Assembly (NCBI RefSeq): GCF_012641075.1 | Contig: NZ_JAAXLJ010000002.1 | Location: forward strand, 147,975-211,974 | Direction: 5' to 3' | DNA: 64,000 nt | DNA from: Secundilactobacillus angelensis | GTDB taxonomy: Bacteria > Bacillota > Bacilli > Lactobacillales > Lactobacillaceae | In this document: positions 7,998 to 15,991 of the stretch, piece after piece | Layout: every line of letters begins with the position of its first letter | Position numbering within the stretch: the first letter of the stretch is position 1 | Position numbers and translations under genes: made by a program | Notes under the pieces: model-generated | What the model saw: only the letters and a program-made list of their open reading frames with translations | Database searches by the model: none | Told to the model about the DNA's origin: nothing

Positions 7998-8285
7998 GGT
8001 CATCGCTCCTTTGACGAGCCCTGCTAGAGCTCCATGGCAAATCCGACTTCCAACTACTTATAGTATGAATCATAAATTTAATGAAATCAATTGATATGCC
8101 CAGTAATTGTTAAACATCAAACAAAGTGGAAATAATCCGTGGGTTTCAGTAGTCGTGATATCGAAATTATCGCAGTTTTGTCACCAAACAGAATAAAAAT
8201 TGAATTAATTGAAATCTTTTACTGGTAATTAGTTCCAACTTAGCGTAATCTTGTAAAAGTGATTTTAAGTAAGGAGTCGATATTG
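7998..8285. other. intergenic region, divergent usp and acetyltransferase
   Basis: About 290 nt of AT-rich DNA between divergent genes. It must hold both promoters, but I find no strong repeat, riboswitch or operator in it. Confidence 0.5.
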
Positions 8286-8837
8286 ATGAAATTAAAAAAA
8301 GCAACCTTAGCAGATCTTGATACAATTATTGCGATTCTAAAAGATGGCAGTAACCAATTAGCAGAATCCGGTGTTGACCAATGGCAAGGCGATTACCCTT
8401 CCCGTGATCAGATCACCTACGATATCAACAACGGTTTCGCTTACCTGGCACAGTCAGACGACAGTGAAACGGTTGGTGCCATAGCCGTTGTCACTGCGCC
8501 AGATCCTTCGTATGACACCATGCAAGGCACGTGGCTGAATAACTCGGAGGACTACATTGTCATTCACCGGGTAGCGATTCATTCTGAACACGCTGGTCAT
8601 GGTTATGCCACTCGCTTATTTGAAGCAGTGATTGACCACGTGATTTCGGATCACCCAGAAATCAAGAGTATCCGAATCGACACACATGCTGATAACAAGC
8701 CAATGCAACATTTGATCGATAAGATGGGGTTCACCAAAGTTGGCGAAATTTTTGGTGTCTACCACCCCACCGATCAAAGTTTTGTATATGAAATGCTGCC
8801 TCATGAAGATAATGCGGCAAAACACCAAGCAAGTTAA
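8286..8837 (+). CDS. GNAT family N-acetyltransferase
   Basis: 183 residues from ATG at 8286, 9 nt after AAGGAG. The GNAT fold is recognisable: an N-terminal strand L-K-K-A-T-L-A-D-L-D, the acetyl-CoA pyrophosphate loop R-V-A-I-H-S-E-H-A-G-H-G-Y-A (Q/R-x-x-G-x-G/A type) around residues 99-112, and the C-terminal I-R-I-D-T-H-A-D-N-K-P-M segment. The D-T-H-x-D-N motif is common in a subgroup of small-molecule acetyltransferases in lactobacilli. Substrate unknown. Single gene, followed by a terminator shared with the convergent regulator gene. Confidence 0.9.
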   Translation: MKLKKATLADLDTIIAILKDGSNQLAESGVDQWQGDYPSRDQITYDINNGFAYLAQSDDSETVGAIAVVTAPDPSYDTMQGTWLNNSEDYIVIHRVAIHSEHAGHGYATRLFEAVIDHVISDHPEIKSIRIDTHADNKPMQHLIDKMGFTKVGEIFGVYHPTDQSFVYEMLPHEDNAAKHQAS

Positions 8838-8849
8838 TTTAAGTATCTG

Positions 8850-8891
8850 AAAAAGCAGGTAAGCCGTCCTCTCGGTTTACCTGCTTTTTTT
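8850..8891. terminator. bidirectional terminator
   Basis: AAAAAGCAGGTAAGCCG pairs with CGGTTTACCTGCTTTTT (one G-U) around TCCTCT, then T-run. It ends the acetyltransferase gene and overlaps the 3' end of the convergent ArsR-type gene. Confidence 0.85.
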
Positions 8892-9221
8892 AATCTGTGA
8901 AGCATTTTTATACGGATGAGGTTCGCCCTTTATTTCGTGTGAAACGTGGCCCAGCATCGCGTCCACCATTTCAAGGATATGCGGATCATCCAAGCAATAG
9001 AAAACGTGAGTGCCCATTTTATTCCGATTTACCAGCTGGTACTGATATAAAATTGCTAATTGATGTGATACCAGCGGTTGCGGCAAATTGACGTTATCAA
9101 CAATTGTCGACACATCCGCCTCATTATCTTCCAAAAAATACAGAATTTTAATGCGGTTAGTATTGCTTAAAACCTTATAAATTTTAGCGGCTTCCTCTAA
9201 AAGCGCATTGCTGACTTCCAC
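8877..9221 (-). CDS. ArsR/SmtB-family metal-sensing repressor
   Basis: 114 residues from GTG at 9221, six nt after GAGGTG; GTG at 9230 lies in that ribosome site. A winged helix-turn-helix with L-S-N-T-N-R-I-K-I-L-Y and L-P-Q-P-L-V-S-H-Q-L is typical of ArsR/SmtB. The last helix holds D-P-H-(x10)-H-V-S-H, exactly the D-x-H...H-x-x-H alpha-5 site spacing of CzrA and SmtB, which bind Zn or Co. The arsenic/cadmium cysteine pair (C-V-C type) of ArsR/CadC is absent. Predicted zinc sensor that leaves DNA when metal binds. It is last in the cluster znuA-like, cadD-like, this gene. Confidence 0.93.
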   Translation of the reverse strand: MEVSNALLEEAAKIYKVLSNTNRIKILYFLEDNEADVSTIVDNVNLPQPLVSHQLAILYQYQLVNRNKMGTHVFYCLDDPHILEMVDAMLGHVSHEIKGEPHPYKNASQIKKSR

Positions 9222-9272
9222 GTCGATCACCTCAACTTTAACGGATTAATTATCTCTATTATGGTACAACTA

Positions 9273-9905
9273 TCAGAAGAAAGCCATGATATGACTAATT
9301 AATCCACTATCCCAGAATACCCATAGACCAATCAAAACGTAGCAAACCTTCATTAACTTTTCACCGTATCGTGTCATTAGATTAGTAATAACGGGAATTT
9401 CCGCTACTAATTTAATGATTAAAACAACTAGCAACGTTAATGAGCCGATGAAAACAAGCGTCAGTAAGAAATGTGTGAAAGATTCACCAACTAATACGGG
9501 CAGAAAAATGGATAAATTACACCCTGCACAGACCGATAAGTAAGTCATTGTCACACTCAGAATCTGAGACCGCTGGTGCTTATCACCAGTCTCATCGTCA
9601 TTATCATGAAACGCCAGGTAAATTGGCAGAATTCCTAAGATACCTAGCAGCCATTCTGGTAGAAAGACTAACAGCGCCTTACCTACTGCATAGCTTAAAA
9701 TCAGCAAAATCAAGTTTCCAAACAGATAGCCGAGCATCACTTTGACAACCTGATATTTCTTGAGTAGAAAAATCAGCATAAAGAAAAAATCAAGGTTCAC
9801 GCTTAAAAACGTTAACGTTAATAACCAATAATTCAAATTATTATCCTTCTCTCTTATTACGAATATATTATATGCCACATATAACATATTTAAAAGTAAA
9901 TTCAT
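9273..9905 (-). CDS. CadD-family cadmium resistance transporter
   Basis: 210 residues, close to the usual CadD length of about 205. About six hydrophobic helices are visible. Family markers include L-T-F-L-S-V-N-L-D-F-F-F near the N-terminus, L-G-Y-L-F-G-N in the second helix and C-A-G-C-N-L-S-I-F-L-P-V-L in the middle, where CadD has N-G-x-D-N-I-x-I-Y-x-P. The two cysteines in place of the polar pair are a deviation. CadD confers cadmium (sometimes zinc) resistance in staphylococci. The next gene encodes a zinc-type sensor, the expected partner. The start ATG is preceded by GGAG inside a hairpin. Confidence 0.85.
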   Translation of the reverse strand: MNLLLNMLYVAYNIFVIREKDNNLNYWLLTLTFLSVNLDFFFMLIFLLKKYQVVKVMLGYLFGNLILLILSYAVGKALLVFLPEWLLGILGILPIYLAFHDNDDETGDKHQRSQILSVTMTYLSVCAGCNLSIFLPVLVGESFTHFLLTLVFIGSLTLLVVLIIKLVAEIPVITNLMTRYGEKLMKVCYVLIGLWVFWDSGLISHIMAFF

Positions 9906-9946
9906 AAAAAAACATCTCCAAGACGACTGGTCGTCATGAAAATGTT
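9906..9946 (-). promoter_or_regulatory. hairpin covering the cadD ribosome site
   Basis: On the minus strand a perfect GACGAC-CA-GTCGTC stem lies inside an outer AACAT...ATGTT pairing, followed by seven T that run directly into the cadD start codon. GGAG sits in the 3' arm between the two stems. The shape is that of a terminator or a ribosome-site sequestering hairpin between the lipoprotein gene and cadD. It may reduce downstream expression. Confidence 0.5.
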
Positions 9947-9954
9947 CTTTGGCT

Positions 9955-10860
9955 CTATTTCAAAATTTGGTTCAACTGCTGATATTGACTTAACATCCAC
10001 TGCTTGTACGTTAGATTTTGGGGCAGCGTTTCAGTGACCTTCAAAACCGGAACGTGATTCTGCTTGGCTATCGCCACCAGATTATTAACCGTCTTACTAT
10101 CAACTTGCTGATTGAAAACAAAGAACGCCACTCGCTGTTTCTTCAGGCCATTTTGCATTTGCCGAATCGATTTGGGCGACGGATCACTGCCATTTTCGAT
10201 TGCTTCTTCAAAACCATGGTTAGCCACTTTAAATCCTAGTGCTTGAATCGCATAGTCAAAAACGGGTTCACTGACATAAACTTGTTTTTGTCCCCGCTTA
10301 GCACTGAGCCGTTTAATTTCAGTGATTTCATTGTTGATGGGTCTCAGCGATTGAATGTATCGGGCAGCATTTTTATCAAAATACGCTTTATTTCGAGGTT
10401 GTTTCTTACTAAACTGCTTGGCCAATGCTCGAGCTAAAGTCGGCATAGTTTGCGGTCGATACCACAGATGCGGATTATCACCGTTTTGTTTATTTAACAA
10501 ATCATTGCCGACCCGAATGTATGTCACCTTCTTGCCCGTAACTAACCGGTCCATCCAACGATCATAACCAATACCATTAGCCACCACCACGTTGGCTTGG
10601 TGAACAATCTTCGCAACCTTTGGTGTGGGTTCATAATCGTGCGGATCAGTTGCTGGCTGGTTAATTACCGAATGCACAGTTCCCTTATTACCGACCACCG
10701 CACGAGCAACTTCACCATAAAAATCCGTGCTAGTGACCACCTGAATTTTACCAGCTGACGACTGCTTTGCGGCATGACCGCATCCACTTAATAATGTCCC
10801 AGCACCGACTACCGCTAATCCTATCGCCACTACCATTCTCGCTCTCTTAACACCAAACAT
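9955..10860 (-). CDS. zinc-binding lipoprotein, ZnuA/AdcA family
   Basis: 301 residues. Signal sequence with lipobox L-L-S-G-C (Cys27) anchors it outside the membrane. Metal ligands of cluster A-1 (TroA/ZnuA) proteins are visible: D-P-H-D-Y-E-P near residue 73, N-P-H-L-W-Y near 129, and a late S-E-P-V-F-D-Y / N-H-G-F segment. It captures Zn2+ (or Mn2+) for an ABC importer. No cognate permease or ATPase gene is nearby, so it is an orphan binding protein. GGAGG precedes the ATG. Two Zur-like boxes flank its promoter, which argues for zinc over manganese. Confidence 0.9.
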   Translation of the reverse strand: MFGVKRARMVVAIGLAVVGAGTLLSGCGHAAKQSSAGKIQVVTSTDFYGEVARAVVGNKGTVHSVINQPATDPHDYEPTPKVAKIVHQANVVVANGIGYDRWMDRLVTGKKVTYIRVGNDLLNKQNGDNPHLWYRPQTMPTLARALAKQFSKKQPRNKAYFDKNAARYIQSLRPINNEITEIKRLSAKRGQKQVYVSEPVFDYAIQALGFKVANHGFEEAIENGSDPSPKSIRQMQNGLKKQRVAFFVFNQQVDSKTVNNLVAIAKQNHVPVLKVTETLPQNLTYKQWMLSQYQQLNQILK

Positions 10861-10885
10861 ATCATTGCCTCCAAAAAAAATAAAT

Positions 10886-10948
10886 AGTAATAATTACTCT
10901 TTAAACCATACAGTAAATTTGTTTACATGTAAATGGTAATTATTACTG
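10886..10948 (-). promoter_or_regulatory. promoter with two Zur-like boxes
   Basis: GTAATAATTAC (10887-10897) and GTAATTATTAC (10936-10946) each match the 5-1-5 core of the Bacillus Zur box, GTAATnATTAC. Between them lie a -35 TTTACA (10928-10933) and a -10 TATGGT (10905-10910), 17 nt apart, reading to the lipoprotein gene. One box is upstream of the -35 and one overlaps the start point. The 12-nt palindrome TTTACATGTAAA (10922-10933) lies in the same stretch. Confidence 0.7.
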
Positions 10949-10978
10949 TTTCCGTAAATTACGTTGATATTTGCCTAT

Positions 10979-12151
10979 TCATGGCGTCGTTTGGTTTCTT
11001 ATGATCCGGTTTAAACCGAGAATCAATAACAGTGAAATCAGCGAATAAATTGCGGCACCGAAACTGATATCCCTTAACCCGATCACATCAAACATGATGG
11101 AAGCAGTCGCTGACCCCAGCGAAATACCGTAGTTAAAAAAGATTGAGCTCAAAGAAGACGCCAATAACAACGCCTGAGGATAATCCGTTTCCGCGATACT
11201 TAAGAAATAAACCTGAAGCGGTGCGCTCAACAAGGTTACGATCATCGTTAAAATCAGTAATGCACCGAAGCCAAATACCTGACTGTTCAGTGCTTCCGGT
11301 AATAACATCAAAATCACTAAATCAGCTAAATAGTACTTCGGCAACTGGTTAAGTCCCCCGTGTTTTGCCAGATGACCGGACCAACGATTAGAGGCAATGC
11401 TCATGAGCCCAATGGCAAATAAAAGCAAGTTTAAATCACTCCGGTGAAAACCTAAACCACTCGTTAATAGTGGCCGAATATAAGTGTAATAACCATACAT
11501 AGTAGCTGCTGTAAACAAGGCTAACAGGATACCAATTTGAATCCGGCGATCTCGTAATAATTTCATTTGATCCGAAAATGTGCCGGTGGCTTGCATAACG
11601 TGTTTCGGCAATAGCCATATTAATAGGCCATATGCAATAACAGTCAACATCGACACCAGCATGAAGGCATTTCGCCAGCTAGATTGAATACTAATCATGG
11701 TGCCAATGGGAACCCCAAAAACTGACGCAATGCTGTACCCCGCAAAGACCCAGGCAACTAAACTAGCACGTTTTTCTTTTGGCACAATGACGGCCGTAAA
11801 AGTCATCAGAAATGAAATAATGGCGCCCGCAACACTGGCAGCTATCATCCGTGACAGCAGCATCCAAAAATAGTTCGGTGCCATTGCAGTTATGGTATTC
11901 CCAATCAGAAAAATGGCCATTAACACCAAAAGTGTCTGGTACCGATTATATTTACTGGTAAAGATTGTGATCAATGGTGTGCTGATCGCGTACACGACGG
12001 CAAAAACGGTCACTAGATCACCCACCAAAGTGAGTGAAACGTGCAAATGTCGGGCAATTTCGGACAGGATTCCCACTACCATAAATTCATTACAACCAAG
12101 TAGGAAAGTGACCAAAATAAAAACAAGTGCCCTCAACCGATCCTTATTCAT
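10979..12151 (-). CDS. MFS efflux transporter, DHA1 family
   Basis: 390 residues from ATG at 12151, about 8 nt after GGGAG. Twelve hydrophobic helices are visible and the DHA1 signature L-L-G-C-N-E-F-M-V-V-G-I-L in helix 1 matches the chloramphenicol/purine-efflux (YdhP/AraJ/CmlA-like) group. Motif C is seen as G-Y-S-I-A-S-V-F-G-V-P-I-G in helix 5. The protein exports a small molecule by proton antiport; the substrate is unknown. It diverges from the aldo-keto reductase gene. The gene end lies only about 30 nt upstream of the Zur-box promoter and no clear terminator is seen. Confidence 0.9.
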   Translation of the reverse strand: MNKDRLRALVFILVTFLLGCNEFMVVGILSEIARHLHVSLTLVGDLVTVFAVVYAISTPLITIFTSKYNRYQTLLVLMAIFLIGNTITAMAPNYFWMLLSRMIAASVAGAIISFLMTFTAVIVPKEKRASLVAWVFAGYSIASVFGVPIGTMISIQSSWRNAFMLVSMLTVIAYGLLIWLLPKHVMQATGTFSDQMKLLRDRRIQIGILLALFTAATMYGYYTYIRPLLTSGLGFHRSDLNLLLFAIGLMSIASNRWSGHLAKHGGLNQLPKYYLADLVILMLLPEALNSQVFGFGALLILTMIVTLLSAPLQVYFLSIAETDYPQALLLASSLSSIFFNYGISLGSATASIMFDVIGLRDISFGAAIYSLISLLLILGLNRIIRNQTTP

Positions 12152-12309
12152 CCCCATCACTCCCGGTATTTAATAGTTGATGAGTGGCTCCCCGCCTCCG
12201 TTTCAATCATGACCTACATCTTAATCAAAGGCAGTATAACCTATTTTCCCGCGAAATACTTAAACAACAAGCGAAACTAATTTCTCAATCATTTTCACAG
12301 ACAAGTCGT

Positions 12310-12346
12310 TTGCAATCGTTAATCATTTTCACCATAATTAATGGTG
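12310..12346 (+). promoter_or_regulatory. promoter with palindromic operator for the aldo-keto reductase
   Basis: -35 TTGCAA (12310-12315) and -10 CATAAT (12333-12338) are 17 nt apart. The inverted repeat CACCAT-AATTA-ATGGTG (12330-12346) covers the -10. The position suits a repressor operator. Confidence 0.55.
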
Positions 12347-12380
12347 AGCAACCAAATTTAAAATCAAAAGAGGGATTATT

Positions 12381-13325
12381 ATGTTCGATGCAAAAGTTGC
12401 AATTGGTACCTGGTCTTGGGGATCAGGTCTAAACGGCGGTGATCAAGTTTTTGGTAACCATTTAACTCAAACTGATCTTCAAGCCGTGGTTGATTCGGCA
12501 ATGGCAAACGGCTTAAATCTCTGGGACACTGCTGCCGCATATGGTGAAGGCTCTTCCGAAACGCTATTGGGTAATTGTTTGAAGGCATACAATCGCGATG
12601 AATACTTTTTATCTACGAAGTTCACACCACGCTTTGCTGGCGATGGCGAGGATCCCGTGGGTGACATGTTGGCAGGCAGTTTAAAACGGCTGCACACAGA
12701 CTATGTTGATTTGTACTGGATTCATAATGCTGAAGGCGTTGAAAAATGGACGCCAATGATTGCACCGCTCGTTAAAAAGGGACTGATTAAACACGTTCGG
12801 GTTTCCAATCACAACCTGAAGCAAATCAAACGTGCCAGAGAAATTTTGAACGCAGACGGTGTCGAACTTGACGCAGTTCAAAATCATTACAGTCTACTCC
12901 ACCGGAATTCTGAAGATGATGGCATTTTAGATTATTGTCATGAAAATGGGATTACCTTCTTCCCGTACATGGTACTGGAACAAGGCGTTCTCACCGGCAA
13001 GCACGATGCTGCTCATCCGTTTGAAGGCGACAGTAATCGGGCAAAAAAGTACAACCCCATGTTGCCAAAACTGAACGAATTGCTGGCCAAGATGATTGAA
13101 TTGGCTGGTAAATACCACGTCGCAGTGGCCGATGTGGCAACCGCTTGGGTGATTCAAAAAGGCACCACCCCAATCATTGGTGTGACAAAGCAACATTATA
13201 TTGCTGATACCAAACATGCAATTTCACTTAGTCTAACACCGGACGAAATGAAGACATTAGAAACTTTGGCCGATCAAGCACAAGTTAATACACAGGGTAG
13301 CTGGGAACATAGTATGGATGAATAA
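12381..13325 (+). CDS. aldo/keto reductase
   Basis: 314 residues with a GAGGG ribosome site before the ATG. The AKR catalytic tetrad is intact: Asp49 (N-L-W-D-T-A), Tyr54 (A-A-A-Y-G), Lys80 (L-S-T-K-F) and His115 (W-I-H-N). The C-terminal I-I-G-V-T-K-Q segment near residue 272 is the NADPH phosphate-binding region. It reduces aldehydes or ketones; substrate unknown. Codon use is like its neighbours. It is divergent from an MFS exporter and convergent with a zinc dehydrogenase, within an accessory redox block. Confidence 0.94.
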   Translation: MFDAKVAIGTWSWGSGLNGGDQVFGNHLTQTDLQAVVDSAMANGLNLWDTAAAYGEGSSETLLGNCLKAYNRDEYFLSTKFTPRFAGDGEDPVGDMLAGSLKRLHTDYVDLYWIHNAEGVEKWTPMIAPLVKKGLIKHVRVSNHNLKQIKRAREILNADGVELDAVQNHYSLLHRNSEDDGILDYCHENGITFFPYMVLEQGVLTGKHDAAHPFEGDSNRAKKYNPMLPKLNELLAKMIELAGKYHVAVADVATAWVIQKGTTPIIGVTKQHYIADTKHAISLSLTPDEMKTLETLADQAQVNTQGSWEHSMDE

Positions 13326-13342
13326 CTAAAAATCAGACAACC

Positions 13343-13390
13343 AAAAACGGGTCGGCACACCTCTCAAAAGAGGCATACCGACCCGTTTTT
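13343..13390. terminator. bidirectional terminator
   Basis: AAAAACGGGTCGG pairs with CCGACCCGTTTTT, with an inner CCTCT/AGAGG stem. It serves the two convergent dehydrogenase genes. Confidence 0.9.
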
Positions 13391-13411
13391 AATCATCCGC
13401 TTTTACGGACT

Positions 13412-14449
13412 CTAAAGCACGATCAATGATTTAATTGCTTCACGCTTAGCCATCGCTTGGTAAGCGTCATCGATATCATCTAACTTAAACGATTTCGTGA
13501 AGACTTTGCCGGGATGAATGTCGCCATCCAAAACAGCTTTCAATAAAATTTGCTTGTCATAAGTGGTAACTGAAGCAGGACCACCCGCGATAATGGTGTT
13601 CTTGTAGAAGGAACTAGACATATCCATTTTAGGCTCATGTGGTAAGCCGACGCGACCAACAATTGCGCCTGGGCGACCAACCTTCATAGCTGTATCATTA
13701 GATTGTTCTGTCCCGACACATTCTAAGACGGCATCTGCGCCAGCATTATTGGTCAGCACCATAACCTTTTCAACCGCCTCATCGCCCCGTTCTGCAATGA
13801 TATCCGTCGCGCCAAACTCGATGGCTAATTGCTGACGATCTTCATGACGGCTCATAGCAACGATACGCTTGGCACCACGTAATTTAGCGGCAATCACACC
13901 GCAAAGACCAACGGCCCCGTCACCAACAACGACCACGGTGTCACCCGTTTTGACATTAGCAACCCGAGCAGCGTGATATCCCGTAGCCATCACGTCAGCA
14001 AGGCTCAACAATGACTTCAGCATTTCATCGCTATAATCAGCTGGTTGCCCTGGAACTTTAATCAAAGCCCAGTCAGCATGCTGGAAGCGCACATACTCCG
14101 ATTGAACCCCTTCACTGAAGTTATCTGTATGACTTTGGCAATCACCGTCAAAACCTGCGAGACAAGCCGCACAATGGCCGCAACCGTGGGTAAATGGTGC
14201 AATGACAAAATCCCCTGGTTTGACCGTCGTAATGTCACTACCAACAGAGTCAACAATGCCAATGGCTTCATGACCTGAGTTAGCCGAATGAGCAGCTTTA
14301 TCTTCTAACCCGCGATAGGCCCACAAGTCAGACCCACAAACGCAAGTCCTCACGACTTTGATGATTGCATCATCACCGGCTTTAATCACTGGCTTATCCA
14401 CGTTTTCGATTGCAACTTTACCTGCTTGTTCAAAGATGGCAGTTTTCAT
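13412..14449 (-). CDS. zinc-dependent alcohol dehydrogenase family protein
   Basis: 345 residues, MDR superfamily. Catalytic zinc ligands Cys38 and His60-Glu61 (S-G-H-E) are present. The structural zinc site is C90-x2-C93-x2-C96-x7-C104 in C-G-H-C-A-A-C. The Rossmann motif G-D-G-A-V-G-L lies near residue 175. It oxidises an alcohol or polyol or reduces the aldehyde with NAD(P)H. The sequence resembles the threonine/butanediol/sorbitol dehydrogenase branch; substrate cannot be fixed. Single gene, convergent with the aldo-keto reductase. Confidence 0.94.
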   Translation of the reverse strand: MKTAIFEQAGKVAIENVDKPVIKAGDDAIIKVVRTCVCGSDLWAYRGLEDKAAHSANSGHEAIGIVDSVGSDITTVKPGDFVIAPFTHGCGHCAACLAGFDGDCQSHTDNFSEGVQSEYVRFQHADWALIKVPGQPADYSDEMLKSLLSLADVMATGYHAARVANVKTGDTVVVVGDGAVGLCGVIAAKLRGAKRIVAMSRHEDRQQLAIEFGATDIIAERGDEAVEKVMVLTNNAGADAVLECVGTEQSNDTAMKVGRPGAIVGRVGLPHEPKMDMSSSFYKNTIIAGGPASVTTYDKQILLKAVLDGDIHPGKVFTKSFKLDDIDDAYQAMAKREAIKSLIVL

Positions 14450-14626
14450 TTAAATATCCCCTTCCGACACATAGCTAGGATCGAATAAATCGCTCCACTA
14501 ATAGTTCAATGTCAGTATATCAGTTAGAGTGCAGTCGAAGTCAAGATATCTTGAGCAGAACTGAACAAAAACCTAGGTGAAAAATAATGGTAGAATGAAC
14601 TCATTAAATGATAAGGAGTTGGTATT

Positions 14627-15361
14627 TTGACAATCAAAAATAAAGTTGTTGTCATCACTGGTGCTTCAAGTGGTATTGGTCGCGCAACAGCAGAAAAATT
14701 AGCACATGCTGGTGCCAAGGTAGTTATTGGTGCCCGCCGTACAGACCGACTGAAAGAGATCGCAGGTAGCTTTCCCACAAATAACGTTCTATATCAGCAA
14801 ACAGATGTCACGGATCGCGATAGTGTTGCCAACTTGGTTAAGCTAGCCACTGATACTTTTCAACGGGTTGACGTACTCTATAATAATGCCGGCCTCATGC
14901 CCATCTCTAAGATGGCTGAACTGAAAGTCGATGAATGGGAGCGAATGATCGACGTCAACATCAAGGGTGTGTTGTATGGTATTGCGGCTGTCTTGCCCGT
15001 CATGATTCGCCAGCAGAGTGGTCAAATCATCACCACCGACTCTGTTGCTGGACACGTTGTCCATCCGGGTACAGCGGTCTACGCTGGCACTAAGTACGCC
15101 ATTCAGGCAATTATGGATGGTCTGCGTCAAGAGCAAATCACTAACCACATCAAAACGACCATGATTTCACCTGGTGCCGTCAACACTGAACTGTTCAGCA
15201 CAATCAGTGACCCGCAGCAGCGCGCCCAAACGGAAAAGCAGGAAAAAGAAAATGGGTTAAACGCTGAAGACGTTGCGAATGCTGTTGCATACGCGATCGA
15301 TCAACCAACTGAAGTCGCCATCAACGAAATTTTAATGCGACCATCTTCACAATCCATTTAA
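14627..15361 (+). CDS. short-chain dehydrogenase/reductase
   Basis: 244 residues, classical SDR length. Start is TTG at 14627, 9 nt after AAGGAG, with no nearer ATG. Cofactor motif T-G-A-S-S-G-I-G (11-18) and catalytic residues Asn111, Ser139, Tyr152 and Lys156 (Y-A-G-T-K) are all present; N-N-A-G is at 86-89. It resembles the YdfG-like NADP-dependent oxidoreductases common in lactobacilli. Substrate unknown. It is the last gene of the redox block and is followed by a long gene-poor stretch. Confidence 0.95.
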   Translation: MTIKNKVVVITGASSGIGRATAEKLAHAGAKVVIGARRTDRLKEIAGSFPTNNVLYQQTDVTDRDSVANLVKLATDTFQRVDVLYNNAGLMPISKMAELKVDEWERMIDVNIKGVLYGIAAVLPVMIRQQSGQIITTDSVAGHVVHPGTAVYAGTKYAIQAIMDGLRQEQITNHIKTTMISPGAVNTELFSTISDPQQRAQTEKQEKENGLNAEDVANAVAYAIDQPTEVAINEILMRPSSQSI

Positions 15362-15390
15362 GCTTATAATGCTAATCGTATTCATCAATA

Positions 15391-15438
15391 AAAGAGCGAT
15401 AGACATCCCCGTTATGGAAGAGATGTTTACCGCTCTTT
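15391..15438 (+). terminator. hairpin after the SDR gene
   Basis: AAAGAGCG pairs with CGCTCTTT and an inner ACATC pairs with GATGT. The T-run is short (CTCTTTAT), so termination may be weak. Confidence 0.5.
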
Positions 15439-15991
15439 ATGACGTCGGGTGTAGTGGACCGACATCTGTAGTGTAGTTGAGAAATGTATTTCGAAAGAAA
15501 GTACAGTATTGAGTCTACTAAAAATGTCTATTAATTACAATACTTTTTTGTAAATTTGTTTAAAATTTGTGAAGTCTTATTCAATTGAAAGGCCTATATT
15601 GTGATTTAGGATACAATTGTTATTACTGTATAAATCTTTTTGAATGCCAAATGATTCCATGATTGTGAAGATAATAGTCTAACGAAATATGATTTTTGAA
15701 TTGCTGATTTAAAGTAAATATATTATAAATCCGCAATAATTGTAACGTGAATTTGTTGTCAATAACAGCTATTGACAACAAATGATACAACTACAACCAT
15801 TACAATTGATATCATTACCTTTTATGACTATTATGATTAATAATAGCAATGATGCGTACTTTGATTTTGCATTGATTGAACAAGTCTTTATTGTACGAGC
15901 TCAGTGTCCACAGCATTTAAATTTTGTCAGTGTAAACAATCGTCCAAACCTGATCGACGCAAAAAGCTGAAATTTGATTGGAGGTAATGAT
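15439..15991. other. gene-poor AT-rich region
   Basis: About 550 nt without a credible gene. Short frames exist but lack ribosome sites and family resemblance. The stretch carries the strong inverted repeat at 15751-15783. I see no tRNA, IS end or phage remnant. Confidence 0.6.
15751..15783. repeat. 14-bp perfect inverted repeat
   Basis: ATTTGTTGTCAATA and TATTGACAACAAAT are exact reverse complements around the 5-nt spacer ACAGC. Each arm contains TTGACA reading outward, which resembles a -35 box in either direction. There is no T-run after it, so it is not a plain terminator. Confidence 0.8.

Noticed and set aside
15782..15970. A 62-codon plus-strand frame in the gene-poor region.
   Set aside because: No ribosome site, no family resemblance, low-complexity hydrophobic opening.
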